Source of the DNA: Rhodospirillales bacterium 24-66-33
GTDB taxonomy: Bacteria; Pseudomonadota; Alphaproteobacteria; Reyranellales; Reyranellaceae
Direction: 5' to 3'
NCBI GenBank assembly: GCA_002281855.1
Contig: NCHQ01000004.1
Span: 1 to 64,000 of the forward strand
DNA length: 64,000 nucleotides
Part shown: positions 36,012 through 44,185 of the stretch, one piece after another
How positions within the stretch are numbered: position 1 is the first letter of the stretch
How the letters are laid out: every line of letters begins with the position of its first letter
Notes under the pieces: model-generated
Seen by the model: only the letters and a program-made list of their open reading frames with translations
What the model was told of the DNA's origin: nothing
The model's database searches: none
Position numbers and translations under genes: made by a program

Positions 36012-37424
36012 GTGGGTATTCGCCGTATTCTGGCGCTGGTCGCATTGCTGGCCGGCGTCGTTGCCTGCACGTCCGCGGAGCCGTCCGCCTCAGCCTCGAC
36101 TGCGGCGACCGGACGCGGCGTCGGTGCCCTGCCCCGCGACATCGAGAAGCTTGTCGGCCCGGCCGACCAGGATGTCCGTCTGCAGGCCTATGTCGAGCGG
36201 GTCGGTCAGCGCGTGGCGACGGCTGCCGGTGTCGGCGGCTCCCGCTTCGTCGTGCTCGATTCGCCGATCGCCAATGCGCATGCCGTGCAATCCTATGTCT
36301 TCGTGACGCGGGGCCTGCTGGCCCTGCTGGAGAACGAAGCCGAGCTCGCGGCGGCGGTCGGTCACGAACTCGGCCATCTGGTGCAGCGCCACGCCGCGCA
36401 GCGCGCCCGCGCCCGCCAGGGCGTGCTGGACGCCGCCATCGAAGCCGCTGCCGCGAGCGGGTCGGTTACCGTCGGCCGCGCGGTGGCGCAGGACGGCTTG
36501 CTCGCCCTGCGGCGCTACTCGCGTGAGCAGGAACTCGAGGCCGACCGCCTGGGGCTCACCTATATCGTCAAGGCCGGCTATCGCGGCGATGCGATGGCGT
36601 CGCTGATCGAGCGCCTGCGTCGCCAGGACTCGGTTGAAGCCCAGATCATGGGCGAGTCGCCCGATGTCGGCGATCGGCCGAGTGCCGCGTCGACCCATCC
36701 CGTGCCGATGGAACGCACCTCCGCCATCGCCGGCCTGCCGCTCGCGAACGCGCCCGGCGAAACGAACGAGAAGGGCTATTTCGCGGCCATCGACGGCATG
36801 TCGGTCGACGATTCGCCGCGCGAGGGGTTCATCCGGGGCCGCGCTTTCCTTCATCCGACGATGCGCCTGGCCTTCACCGCGCCGCCGGGCTTCCGCCTGC
36901 TCAACGACAGCGATGGCGTGCTGGCGGTCAACCGCGACCGGTCGCTGATGCTGTTCGCCTGCCTGTCGACCTCGATATCGGGTCCGCTCGACGACTGGAT
37001 GCGCAACAAGCTGAAGCCCACGCCGACCAACATCCAGACCCTGGAGATCAACGGCAACGAGGCGGCGATCGGCGCCCGCCCGCGCGGCTCCGATACCGGG
37101 CTCGGCCAGGCGCGCTATGTCGTCATCCGGGACGGCAATCGCGTGTGCAACTTCGCGCTGGTGAGCGAGGGCGCGCACCAGGACCGGCAGATCGAGGAGA
37201 TGGTCCGCGCGGCAAGGACCTTCCGGACCCTGACGCCGGCCGAAGCCTCGGCCCTGCGGCCGTACCGGCTGCGCATCGTCTCGCCGGCGGGGTCGACGCC
37301 CGCCCAACTCGCGGCCCGCATGCCCTATTCCGATCTCAGGATGGAACGGCTTCTGGTGCTCAACGCGGCTGCGACGCCGGCCGAACTGGTAAGCCGCACC
37401 CAGATCAAGCTCATCGAGCCTTAG
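36012..37424 (+). CDS. M48-family metallopeptidase, probable lipoprotein with C-terminal extension
   Basis: A 470-residue peptidase of the BepA/YfgC-type group. Start is a GTG at 36012 with AGGAGGAT upstream. The N-terminus (MGIRRILALVALLAGVVAC) looks like a lipoprotein signal with Cys at residue 19. The zinc site HELGH is at about residues 118-122, with the third ligand in the EQELEADRLG stretch. After about residue 230 a beta-rich domain follows (TMRLAFTAPPGFRLLNDSDG and TFRTLTPAE), then a short C-terminal LysM-like stretch (LRIVSPAGSTPAQL). Such proteins maintain outer-membrane protein assembly in the periplasm. Confidence 0.85.
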   Translation: MGIRRILALVALLAGVVACTSAEPSASASTAATGRGVGALPRDIEKLVGPADQDVRLQAYVERVGQRVATAAGVGGSRFVVLDSPIANAHAVQSYVFVTRGLLALLENEAELAAAVGHELGHLVQRHAAQRARARQGVLDAAIEAAAASGSVTVGRAVAQDGLLALRRYSREQELEADRLGLTYIVKAGYRGDAMASLIERLRRQDSVEAQIMGESPDVGDRPSAASTHPVPMERTSAIAGLPLANAPGETNEKGYFAAIDGMSVDDSPREGFIRGRAFLHPTMRLAFTAPPGFRLLNDSDGVLAVNRDRSLMLFACLSTSISGPLDDWMRNKLKPTPTNIQTLEINGNEAAIGARPRGSDTGLGQARYVVIRDGNRVCNFALVSEGAHQDRQIEEMVRAARTFRTLTPAEASALRPYRLRIVSPAGSTPAQLAARMPYSDLRMERLLVLNAAATPAELVSRTQIKLIEP

Positions 37425-37425
37425 G

Positions 37426-38235
37426 CTAGGCCTCGACCCGCTCACGCACGTTGCCGCCGGGATCGAGTCCCACCAGGGCCGGTGTGCTCCGCGTGACGGT
37501 CAGGACGCGGCCGGCATCCTGCGGGACGTTCCGCGACGGGCCGGCGCCGCGCACGACGCGCTCGATCGCGGCCCAGCCGCCGTCGCCTGCCTTGCCCAGC
37601 GCCTCGTCGAGGGCCGAGTCGGTCTGGGTGCTCCACCAGAAGGCATCGGCCTGCCCGTCGAGCGGCCGGCCGGGATCGACCCCGCTGGCGGCAAAGACGA
37701 GGCGGCCGTCGGCGCTGAGGGCGGCGCGGGACAGGGCGTTCAGGAGATCGGCGTGGCCGGGCCGGGCCGCCTGACGCTCGCGCAGGCCCGAGGTCCAGCG
37801 GGCGATGGCGCGGGAGCCATTGCGGCTGGCGATGCGGCCCTCGGCGATGGAATAGCCATAGGCCTCGATGATGGCGGCCAGTCCCCGCGACAGCATCCAG
37901 TCGAGCACGTCGAGCGGCGCCAGCGCGAACTGGAGCTGCAGCGCCTTGTGCCAGATCTCCTCCTGCGGACCGCGCAGGAAGACGAAATCCTCGACCTCGG
38001 CCCCGGGCCTCGCCAGCAGGCGCCGGCGCAGCCGCAGCATGAGGTCGAGCGTTCGCGGCGTATTGCCGGCGGCGCCCAGCATGTTGCCCAGCACCACGAG
38101 CCTGTCGCCGGGCTGCCAGTGCTGCATCAGCGCGCTGCCCAGCCGCTCCAGCGCGGCATCGTCGCCGGCCAGCGCGCCAAGCGCCCACGTGGTGCCGCCC
38201 CCGCGCAGGCGGGCGATCGAGGCAACTTTGGTCAT
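37426..38235 (-). CDS. Degenerate metallophosphoesterase-like protein
   Basis: A 269-residue protein whose middle (GDRLVVLGNMLGAAGNTPRT, then FVFLRGPQEEIWHKALQLQF) follows the layout of calcineurin-type Ser/Thr phosphatases (GDxxDRG and GNHE). However, GDxxDRG reads GDRLVVLGN and GNHE reads RGPQEE, so the metal ligands are missing or changed, and the usual N-terminal DxH is not seen. It may be a regulatory or pseudo-phosphatase. The ATG at 38235 is chosen because a longer frame runs through the carD terminator. It converges with the M48 gene, 1 bp apart. Confidence 0.6.
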   Translation of the reverse strand: MTKVASIARLRGGGTTWALGALAGDDAALERLGSALMQHWQPGDRLVVLGNMLGAAGNTPRTLDLMLRLRRRLLARPGAEVEDFVFLRGPQEEIWHKALQLQFALAPLDVLDWMLSRGLAAIIEAYGYSIAEGRIASRNGSRAIARWTSGLRERQAARPGHADLLNALSRAALSADGRLVFAASGVDPGRPLDGQADAFWWSTQTDSALDEALGKAGDGGWAAIERVVRGAGPSRNVPQDAGRVLTVTRSTPALVGLDPGGNVRERVEA

Positions 38236-38270
38236 GATCGAGGAGACGCGCGTCGAGCGGCCGAACATGA

Positions 38271-38308
38271 AAAAGGCGGCTCGACAGGAAAATGTCGGGC
38301 CGCCTTTT
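38271..38308 (-). terminator. Rho-independent terminator of carD
   Basis: AAAAGGCGGC-T-CGACA (38271-38286) pairs with TGTCG-G-GCCGCCTTTT (38293-38308) across a 6-nt loop. Read on the minus strand the stem is followed by TTTTT. It sits about 25 bp after the carD stop and is a textbook intrinsic terminator. Confidence 0.85.
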
Positions 38309-38332
38309 CGCTCATGGTCGTACCAGGACCGT

Positions 38333-38860
38333 CTAGGCGACCTTCTGCAGGACGCTGTTGAGCTTCTGGGTCGCCAGATCCTTGTCGATCCGCTCGACCG
38401 CGGCGAGTTCGCGCGCCAGACGGTCCAGCGCGGCCTCGTAGATCTGCCGTTCGCTGTAGGACTGGTCGGGCTGGCCGGCATTGCGATGCAGGTCGCGCAC
38501 GACTTCGGCGATCGACACCGGGTCGCCCGAGTTGATCTTGGCTTCGTATTCCTGGGCGCGGCGGTTCCACATGGCGCGGCTCACGCGGCTGCGGCCCTTG
38601 AGGGTGACAAGCGCACTTTCCATGATCTTGCGCGAGCTGAGCTTGCGCAGACCGGAAATCTTCGCCTTCGCCACCGGAACGCGGAGCATCATGCGCTCCT
38701 GCTCGAACGAGATCACGAACAGGTCGAGCTTGTGACCTGCGATTTCCTTGGCTTCGATATCGATTACACGGCCGACGCCATGCGTCGGGTACACCACGAA
38801 ATCGCCCTTCTCGAAGGCATATTCCTTCGGCTTGGCGGGCGCCTTCTTCGGCTTGGCCAT
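38333..38860 (-). CDS. carD: CarD-family transcriptional regulator
   Basis: A 175-residue RNA-polymerase-binding regulator. A Lys/Pro-rich start (AKPKKAPAKPKEY) leads into the Tudor-like RNAP-interaction domain (GDFVVYPTHGVGRVIDIEAK, then FVISFEQERMMLRVPV), and the C-terminal half is helical and DNA-binding (RAMWNRRAQEYEAKINSGDP). CarD binds RpoB and stabilises the open complex at many promoters. The ATG at 38860 replaces a long non-conserved extension. It follows fdxA, as in other alphaproteobacteria, but a 290-bp gap with a palindrome suggests its own promoter. Confidence 0.92.
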   Translation of the reverse strand: MAKPKKAPAKPKEYAFEKGDFVVYPTHGVGRVIDIEAKEIAGHKLDLFVISFEQERMMLRVPVAKAKISGLRKLSSRKIMESALVTLKGRSRVSRAMWNRRAQEYEAKINSGDPVSIAEVVRDLHRNAGQPDQSYSERQIYEAALDRLARELAAVERIDKDLATQKLNSVLQKVA

Positions 38861-39086
38861 ATCATCTAGTCCCTTCACAACAGCCCCGCTTTCTGCGATA
38901 CCGCGACCCACCGCATACGCTCCCCTGCGTATTCGGCCCGGCGTCACGCCATCGGTAAGTTTCATTCGGATACCGAAGTGGACACCGAGCGAGCGGCGGA
39001 CCGGACCCCGGACCGCTTCAAGCGGCAGTCTCATATCAGAATTCAGGCGTGGAGTCGCGCAATATGTTGCATTTCAGCAACGGTCG

Positions 39087-39109
39087 AGCCATGCAGAAAC
39101 TGCATGGCT
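39087..39109. promoter_or_regulatory. Perfect 10-bp palindrome between fdxA and carD
   Basis: AGCCATGCAG (39087-39096) pairs with CTGCATGGCT (39100-39109) around AAA. GCAAC (39077-39081) and GTTGC (39109-39113) extend it after a mismatch. It lies in the 290-bp gap (38861-39150), which otherwise shows no gene, only AT-rich promoter-like stretches near 39115-39140. It could be a transcript end of fdxA or an operator of carD. Confidence 0.45.
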
Positions 39110-39150
39110 GTTGCAAAAGGTACAATAAAGAACTTTACCCGAGGTAGGTT

Positions 39151-39486
39151 CTAGCGAGCGGCAGGCTTGTCGCTGAAGTACTTCTCGAACTTGTCCTTCT
39201 CATCCTTGAACTGCTCGGCGTCGGCCGGTGCCTCACCCTTGCGGGTAATGTTGGGCCAGGTCAACGACAGACTGCGGTTCAGCTCCAGCCATTTCTCCAG
39301 ACCCTTTTCGGTGTCGGGCAGGATGGCATTCGGCGGGCATTCGGGCTCGCAGACACCGCAGTCGATGCATTCGTCCGGATTGATGACCAGCATGTTGTCT
39401 CCCTCGTAGAAGCAATCCACGGGGCACACTTCGACACAGTCCATGTACTTGCACTTGATGCAAGCCTCAGTCACGACGTAGGTCAT
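39151..39486 (-). CDS. fdxA: Ferredoxin FdxA (7Fe-8S type)
   Basis: A 111-residue ferredoxin. Cysteine motifs [18 protein letters not shown] (residues 9-26) and [12 protein letters not shown] (residues 39-50) bind a [3Fe-4S] and a [4Fe-4S] cluster; the long C-terminal tail ([19 protein letters not shown]) is typical of alphaproteobacterial FdxA. It carries electrons in the cytoplasm for a partner not visible here. Its place between the S4 protein and carD is conserved in alphaproteobacteria. The ATG at 39486 is the usual family start ([13 protein letters not shown]). Confidence 0.95.
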   Translation of the reverse strand: MTYVVTEACIKCKYMDCVEVCPVDCFYEGDNMLVINPDECIDCGVCEPECPPNAILPDTEKGLEKWLELNRSLSLTWPNITRKGEAPADAEQFKDEKDKFEKYFSDKPAAR

Positions 39487-39564
39487 ATCAGCTCCAGAAA
39501 CGAGCGGCGGCTGCTTAACGTGCGAACCCCCGCTGCGCAAGGCTGGCGAAGGCGCGCACACCAT

Positions 39565-39819
39565 TTAAGGCGAGTCGATCTCCTCATACAACGCGCGCGC
39601 TTCAGGTGCGGGCCCGCGACGTTCACCGAGCGCCACGATTCGCACGACTCTCACCCTCGGCCCGAGCGCGAAGGTGAGCACCATGCCGGGTGCGACCGTG
39701 GCGTGCGGCTTCTCGACGGCGCGGCCATCGATCCGGCAGCGCGATTTCTCCACGTAGCGCGAAGCCAGGGTGCGGGTCTTGAAGAAGCGGGCGTGCCAGA
39801 GCCACTTGTCGAGCCGCAT
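39565..39819 (-). CDS. S4-domain RNA-binding protein (Hsp15-like)
   Basis: An 84-residue protein consisting of one S4 domain: MRLDKWLWHARFFKTRTLAS, then GRAVEKPHATVAPGMVLTFA. S4 proteins of this size bind rRNA or stalled ribosomes; Hsp15 recycles free 50S subunits carrying nascent chains. It lies 24 bp after the SUV3-like helicase gene and before fdxA, which suggests a role with that helicase in RNA handling. Confidence 0.9.
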   Translation of the reverse strand: MRLDKWLWHARFFKTRTLASRYVEKSRCRIDGRAVEKPHATVAPGMVLTFALGPRVRVVRIVALGERRGPAPEARALYEEIDSP

Positions 39820-39843
39820 CGCGCCTCAGCGACTCACGGGTAG

Positions 39844-42800
39844 CTACTTCTTTCCACCGAGCTTGAGCTCGAGCAGCTTGGCGAACGGCGAATCGGCAGC
39901 CGCATCGCCCTTCGTCTCCGTCGTGGCGTACAGGCGCAAGGCCGGCCCGCCGCCGTCGCGCCGCGGCGGGCGCGGGCCACGCCTGTCATCGCGACCGCGA
40001 TTATCCTGCGGAGGGCGACCGTCCTTGCGCTCCTGCCTCGGACCCTCGGGACGCGGGGGATTGCCGGACTGGCCACCTCCCGGCCGAGATCCACTGCGCG
40101 GACCGTCATCCCTGGCTTTGGGCGGACGCGGTGAGTCGGCGAAGAACTGACGCTCGTTGGGCCGTTCCGGCCGCTCGCGGCGGCGCTGGTTGCGCTCGCG
40201 CTCCTGCAGGCGTTGACGCTCGCGCTGTTCCTCGCGCTCACGCACGAAGCGCGGCTTGATGGAGAAGGCGTAGAGCGGCCCGTTCTCTTCCGACGGCGGA
40301 TGCACGCGATAGCCGAGCGCCCGCAGCACATTGGCCATTTCGGGCTCGGAGCAGCCGACCAGCGACATCATCTGGGGTGTGGCCCGGAACCAGCCCGGCG
40401 GCAGCGGACGCGGCTCCTTCTTCGCCGGCTTGGCCTCGGCCTGGGCGGCGTTCTCGGCTGGTTCGGCTGCGGCTTCCGCGGCAGCGACGGTCTCGGCCGG
40501 TTCGGCCGCCGTTTCCGGGGCGGCTTCGGTCTCGGTCGGTTCGGCGGCCGCTTCTCCGCCTGCTGTCTCTTCGGCCGTCAGCTCCTGTGGCGCGGGCTCG
40601 CTGGCAACCGGAGCGGGAGCCGGGTCGGCAACCGGTGCGGCCTCGGCGGGGGCTTCGGCAACGGCTTCGTGCGCAGACTCGGCAGCCTGTTCAGGGACCG
40701 GCTCGGCGGCTGGCTCCGCCGGTTCGTTCTCGCCGAAAGCCGCGGCGACGATCGCCCATTCGCTGATCTCGTCCGCTGTCGCCGGCGCGGGAATCGCGGG
40801 CGCGGCATCCTTTGCCTCGGCGACGGGCTTCTTTTCCTGCTTTTCCTGCTGCTGCGCCCGGCGTGACACCTCTCGGCTGTCGCGCACGGCGGCCCGTGCC
40901 ATGGCGGCCAGGCGCTCGACCATGTCGGCGCGGATCGCATGGTCGCCCAGCGGCAGATAGCCGATGGTCGCGTAGAAATCGCGTTCGGCATCCCGCGGCA
41001 AGTCCATCGACGTGCGGCCTTCGGCCGGCAGTGTCGGGATGGTCTCGCGGTTCTTGGCGATCATCCAGAGGCCGGCGCGCAGGCGAATCGGCACCGGCTT
41101 CAGCATACTGGGGAAATAGAGCGAGAAGACGCCGATGCGGACGCCGAGGCGCGCCAGGGCCTTGCGATCCTCGTCGCTGAGCTGGGTGAGCTGTTCCTCG
41201 ACCGGGCGACGCGGCAGGACCCCTAGTCCTTCGCAGAGCTGGAAGATGACGCCGCGGGCACCGGCCGGAAGTTCCGTCGTGGCGCGTGCGTCCATCAGTT
41301 CGCTGAGGCCGAGGCGAATGCGGGTTTCCACCCAGGTCGCGGCGCGCTTGCGCACTTCCTCCCGGGCCGGGCCGTCGAGCAGGTCAGTGGCGATCGCCTC
41401 GACCTTGGGCGCCAGCACGTCGCCCGACGGCAACAGCCGCGCCACGGGTCCACCGCCCCAGCAGACACGCAGCTGTCCGTCGAAGACGATTTCGCCGTCC
41501 TGACTGTTGGCGAAGGCCTGCAGACGATCGGGCAGATCCTGGCGCAATGCGCGCAGAGCCGCACTCAGCACCGCCTTCTGGTCGGTCTGTCCTTCCGTTG
41601 CGTCCGGCACGAAGCGGAAGCCCTCGATGCGACCGAGATGCTCGCCCTCGACCGTGACTTCGCCCGCTGCGGCGACTGACGAGTTCATTTCACCCTCATC
41701 GCGCAATCTTCGTACAAGCAAAGCCGCGCGTCTATCGACAAACCGTTGTGTGAGCCGCTGATGCAAAACATCTGAAAGCCTGTCCTCGATGGCGCGCGCG
41801 CGCTCTTGCCAGTGGGTGGCGCGCTGTATCCAGTCGGGCCGATGGGAAATATAAGTCCATGTCCTAACGTGTGCGATGCGCGCCATCAACGTGTCGATGT
41901 CGCCATCGAAACGCTCGAGCCGCTTCACGTGGCTCTCGATCCAGTCCTCGGGCAGGCGTTCGCCGCCCTGCGTCAGATGCCCGAAGAGCTGTCCCAGCAG
42001 CTGAATGTGCTCTTCCGTCATCGTCTTGCGGAAGTCGGGGACCTGGCACACTTCCCAGAGCAGCTTGATTCGACGCGGTGAGTGCAGCCGCGGCAAAAAC
42101 GCCGACTGCGCCGCCAGTGTCTGCAAGGCGATCTGGTCGTCCTGCTCCCGGACGCGCTGCAGCGCGGCATGGGGCGGGCTGGCGTTCAGCGAGCCGACCA
42201 GGGTCTGCACCGAGCGGAAATCAAGCTCGCTGTTGCGCCACTGCAGGTCGCGCAGCGGATCGAAGCGATGGTTTTCGATCGCTTCGACGACCTCCGCGTC
42301 GAGGCCGGGCAGACCGGAGGTGGTGCCGAAAGTGCCGTCGTTCATGTGACGGCCGGCGCGGCCCGCGATCTGCGCCAGCTCGCCGGTGCGCAGCGGCCGT
42401 GAGCTGCGGCCGTCATATTTCCGCAACGACGCGAACCAGACATGGTTCACATCCATGTTCAGTCCCATGCCGATGGCGTCGGTCGCCACGAGATAGTCGA
42501 CCTCGCCCGACTGGAACATGTCGACCTGGGCGTTGCGCGTGCGTGGGCTCATTGCGCCCATGACGATTGCCGTGCCGCCGCGCTGCCGGCGGATCAACTC
42601 GGCGATCTCATAGACTTCGTTGGCCGAGAAGCCCACGACCGCCGAACGGTGCGGCAGGCGCGTGGCCTTCTTCGATCCGACATAGGTCAGGTTGGAGAAG
42701 CGCGGACGCGCGACCACGTCGATGTCGGGCAGCAGTCGGTTCAATACCGGACGGATCGTGTCGGCGCCCAGCAGCATCGTCTCGTTCAGGCCGCGCGCAT

Positions 42801-43149
42801 GCAGCAGCCGGTCGGTGAAGAAGTGGCCGCGCTCCGGGTCGGCTGCCATCTGCACCTCGTCCACGGCGAGGAAGGAAACCGGCCTCTCGACCGGCATCGA
42901 TTCGACGGTGCAGACGAAATAGCGCGCACTCGCCGGCGCGATCTTCTCCTCGCCCGTGATGAGCGCGACCTGGGCGGCGCCCTTCAATTTGACGATGCGA
43001 TCGTAGTTCTCGCGCGCCAGCAGCCGCAGCGGAAAGCCGATCATGCCCGAGTCGTGGCCGAGCATGCGCTCGATCGCGAGATAGGTCTTACCGGTGTTGG
43101 TGGGGCCGAGGACGGCGGTCAGGCGGCCGGAGGCGCCAGAAAACGACAT
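39844..43149 (-). CDS. SUV3-like ATP-dependent RNA helicase with long low-complexity C-terminus
   Basis: A 1101-residue superfamily-2 helicase. Walker A is GPTNTGKT (residues 15-22), the DExx box is DEVQ (97-100), and motif VI-like sequence VATDAIGMGLNMD is near residue 230. This matches mitochondrial SUV3 and its alphaproteobacterial relatives, which unwind RNA for degradation. The region after about residue 780 is Ala/Glu/Pro-rich with repeated AEP-type units, and the last part is Arg/Gln/Pro-rich (REEQRERQRLQERERNQRR), likely disordered and RNA-binding. A longer frame to 43278 has no conservation. Convergent with no gene; the LysR gene lies 44 bp away on the same strand. Confidence 0.9.
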   Translation of the reverse strand: MSFSGASGRLTAVLGPTNTGKTYLAIERMLGHDSGMIGFPLRLLARENYDRIVKLKGAAQVALITGEEKIAPASARYFVCTVESMPVERPVSFLAVDEVQMAADPERGHFFTDRLLHARGLNETMLLGADTIRPVLNRLLPDIDVVARPRFSNLTYVGSKKATRLPHRSAVVGFSANEVYEIAELIRRQRGGTAIVMGAMSPRTRNAQVDMFQSGEVDYLVATDAIGMGLNMDVNHVWFASLRKYDGRSSRPLRTGELAQIAGRAGRHMNDGTFGTTSGLPGLDAEVVEAIENHRFDPLRDLQWRNSELDFRSVQTLVGSLNASPPHAALQRVREQDDQIALQTLAAQSAFLPRLHSPRRIKLLWEVCQVPDFRKTMTEEHIQLLGQLFGHLTQGGERLPEDWIESHVKRLERFDGDIDTLMARIAHVRTWTYISHRPDWIQRATHWQERARAIEDRLSDVLHQRLTQRFVDRRAALLVRRLRDEGEMNSSVAAAGEVTVEGEHLGRIEGFRFVPDATEGQTDQKAVLSAALRALRQDLPDRLQAFANSQDGEIVFDGQLRVCWGGGPVARLLPSGDVLAPKVEAIATDLLDGPAREEVRKRAATWVETRIRLGLSELMDARATTELPAGARGVIFQLCEGLGVLPRRPVEEQLTQLSDEDRKALARLGVRIGVFSLYFPSMLKPVPIRLRAGLWMIAKNRETIPTLPAEGRTSMDLPRDAERDFYATIGYLPLGDHAIRADMVERLAAMARAAVRDSREVSRRAQQQEKQEKKPVAEAKDAAPAIPAPATADEISEWAIVAAAFGENEPAEPAAEPVPEQAAESAHEAVAEAPAEAAPVADPAPAPVASEPAPQELTAEETAGGEAAAEPTETEAAPETAAEPAETVAAAEAAAEPAENAAQAEAKPAKKEPRPLPPGWFRATPQMMSLVGCSEPEMANVLRALGYRVHPPSEENGPLYAFSIKPRFVREREEQRERQRLQERERNQRRRERPERPNERQFFADSPRPPKARDDGPRSGSRPGGGQSGNPPRPEGPRQERKDGRPPQDNRGRDDRRGPRPPRRDGGGPALRLYATTETKGDAAADSPFAKLLELKLGGKK

Positions 43150-43193
43150 GGCCGCACCATCGCGCGCGGCCGCGGCGGAAGCAAGGCGCCCTT

Positions 43194-44093
43194 TCAGGCC
43201 GCGGCGCCCCGGCCTTGGGCGAGACCGAGTGCCTGTAGGGCCCGCGCCAGGACCGGCGAGAGGTTGTCGGCCCGCCACACCACCGAGACTTCGTTGATCG
43301 GCGCCTCACCGCGCAGCGGCTTGAAGGCCACGCCGGGAAACCCGGCGGCGGCCAGCGTCCGCGGTATCACGGAGACACCGGCACCGACCGAGACCAGGCT
43401 CAGGATGGTGAGTAGGTTGCGCGGCTGGTGCGGCGGGATCGTGGGGCTGATGCCGGCCGCCCGACAGGCGACGATGATGCTGTCGTAGAAGATCGGCGAC
43501 ATGTGGCGGAGCGGCAGGACGAAGTCGTCCGCGGCGAACTCCGACAGCCGTACCTGGCGCCGCCCGGCCAGGCGATGCACGTCCGACATCGCCATGAGCA
43601 TCGGCTCGCGCACGATCGTGCGGGTCACGAGATCGGGATGCGGCGTCGGCATGTGCAGGAAGGCGATGTCGAGCTTGTCCTCGTGCAGCGCCTCGATCTG
43701 CTCCGACGAACTCATCTCCTGCCACAGGACCGTGACGCCGGGCACGCCGCGCGAGATCCGGGTGTAGAGCTTGCGGATCTCGGTGAAGACGGAGGAGGTG
43801 ATGAAGCCGGCGCGCAGGTAGCCGCTGCGGCCCTCGTGCGCGCGCTGCACGACATGGCGCAGCCCATCGGCCTGGGCGATGAGCCGGCGCGCCTCGTCGA
43901 GCAGCGCCGTGCCGGCATCGGTGATGCGCACCGAGCGCTTCGTTCGATGGAAGAGGAGCGCACCGATCTCGAGCTCCAGATTCTTGATGTGCTGGGTGAG
44001 GGGGGGCTGGGACAGCGCCAGCCGTTTCGCAGCACGGCCGAAATGCAATTCCTCGGCGACCGCCAGGAAGCAGCGGAGAGAACGCAGGTTCAT
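43194..44093 (-). CDS. LysR-family transcriptional regulator
   Basis: A 299-residue regulator. The helix-turn-helix is LHFGRAAKRLALSQPPLTQH (about residues 16-35); the effector domain follows (LRAGFITSSVFTEIRKLY, VGAGVSVIPRTLAAAGFPG). It is divergent from the first Bug-receptor gene and the CoA-dependent catabolic genes at 44186-49764, and an inverted repeat at 44104-44144 in the gap is its probable site. Such regulators respond to a carboxylic acid or its CoA ester; the effector is unknown. Confidence 0.88.
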   Translation of the reverse strand: MNLRSLRCFLAVAEELHFGRAAKRLALSQPPLTQHIKNLELEIGALLFHRTKRSVRITDAGTALLDEARRLIAQADGLRHVVQRAHEGRSGYLRAGFITSSVFTEIRKLYTRISRGVPGVTVLWQEMSSSEQIEALHEDKLDIAFLHMPTPHPDLVTRTIVREPMLMAMSDVHRLAGRRQVRLSEFAADDFVLPLRHMSPIFYDSIIVACRAAGISPTIPPHQPRNLLTILSLVSVGAGVSVIPRTLAAAGFPGVAFKPLRGEAPINEVSVVWRADNLSPVLARALQALGLAQGRGAAA

Positions 44094-44103
44094 GACTGAT
44101 ACG

Positions 44104-44144
44104 ATATGCAGAATAGTCTGATTTGAAAAATATAATTCTCATAT
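44104..44144. promoter_or_regulatory. LysR operator candidate
   Basis: ATATGCAGAAT (44104-44114) and ATTCTCATAT (44135-44144) are inverted near-copies 20 bp apart, in an AT-rich gap between the LysR gene and the first Bug gene. The spacing of about two helix turns fits a LysR-type recognition plus activation site. Confidence 0.6.
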
Positions 44145-44160
44145 GATCGGACTCGGCGAA

Positions 44161-44177
44161 TCCTCCCGCTCGGAGGA
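44161..44177 (+). promoter_or_regulatory. Hairpin pairing with the Shine-Dalgarno of the first Bug gene
   Basis: TCCTCC (44161-44166) pairs with GGAGGA (44172-44177). The second arm is the ribosome-binding site of the gene starting at 44186. In the folded transcript the site would be closed, so translation could be controlled by structure. Confidence 0.5.
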
Positions 44178-44185
44178 AACGCAAA

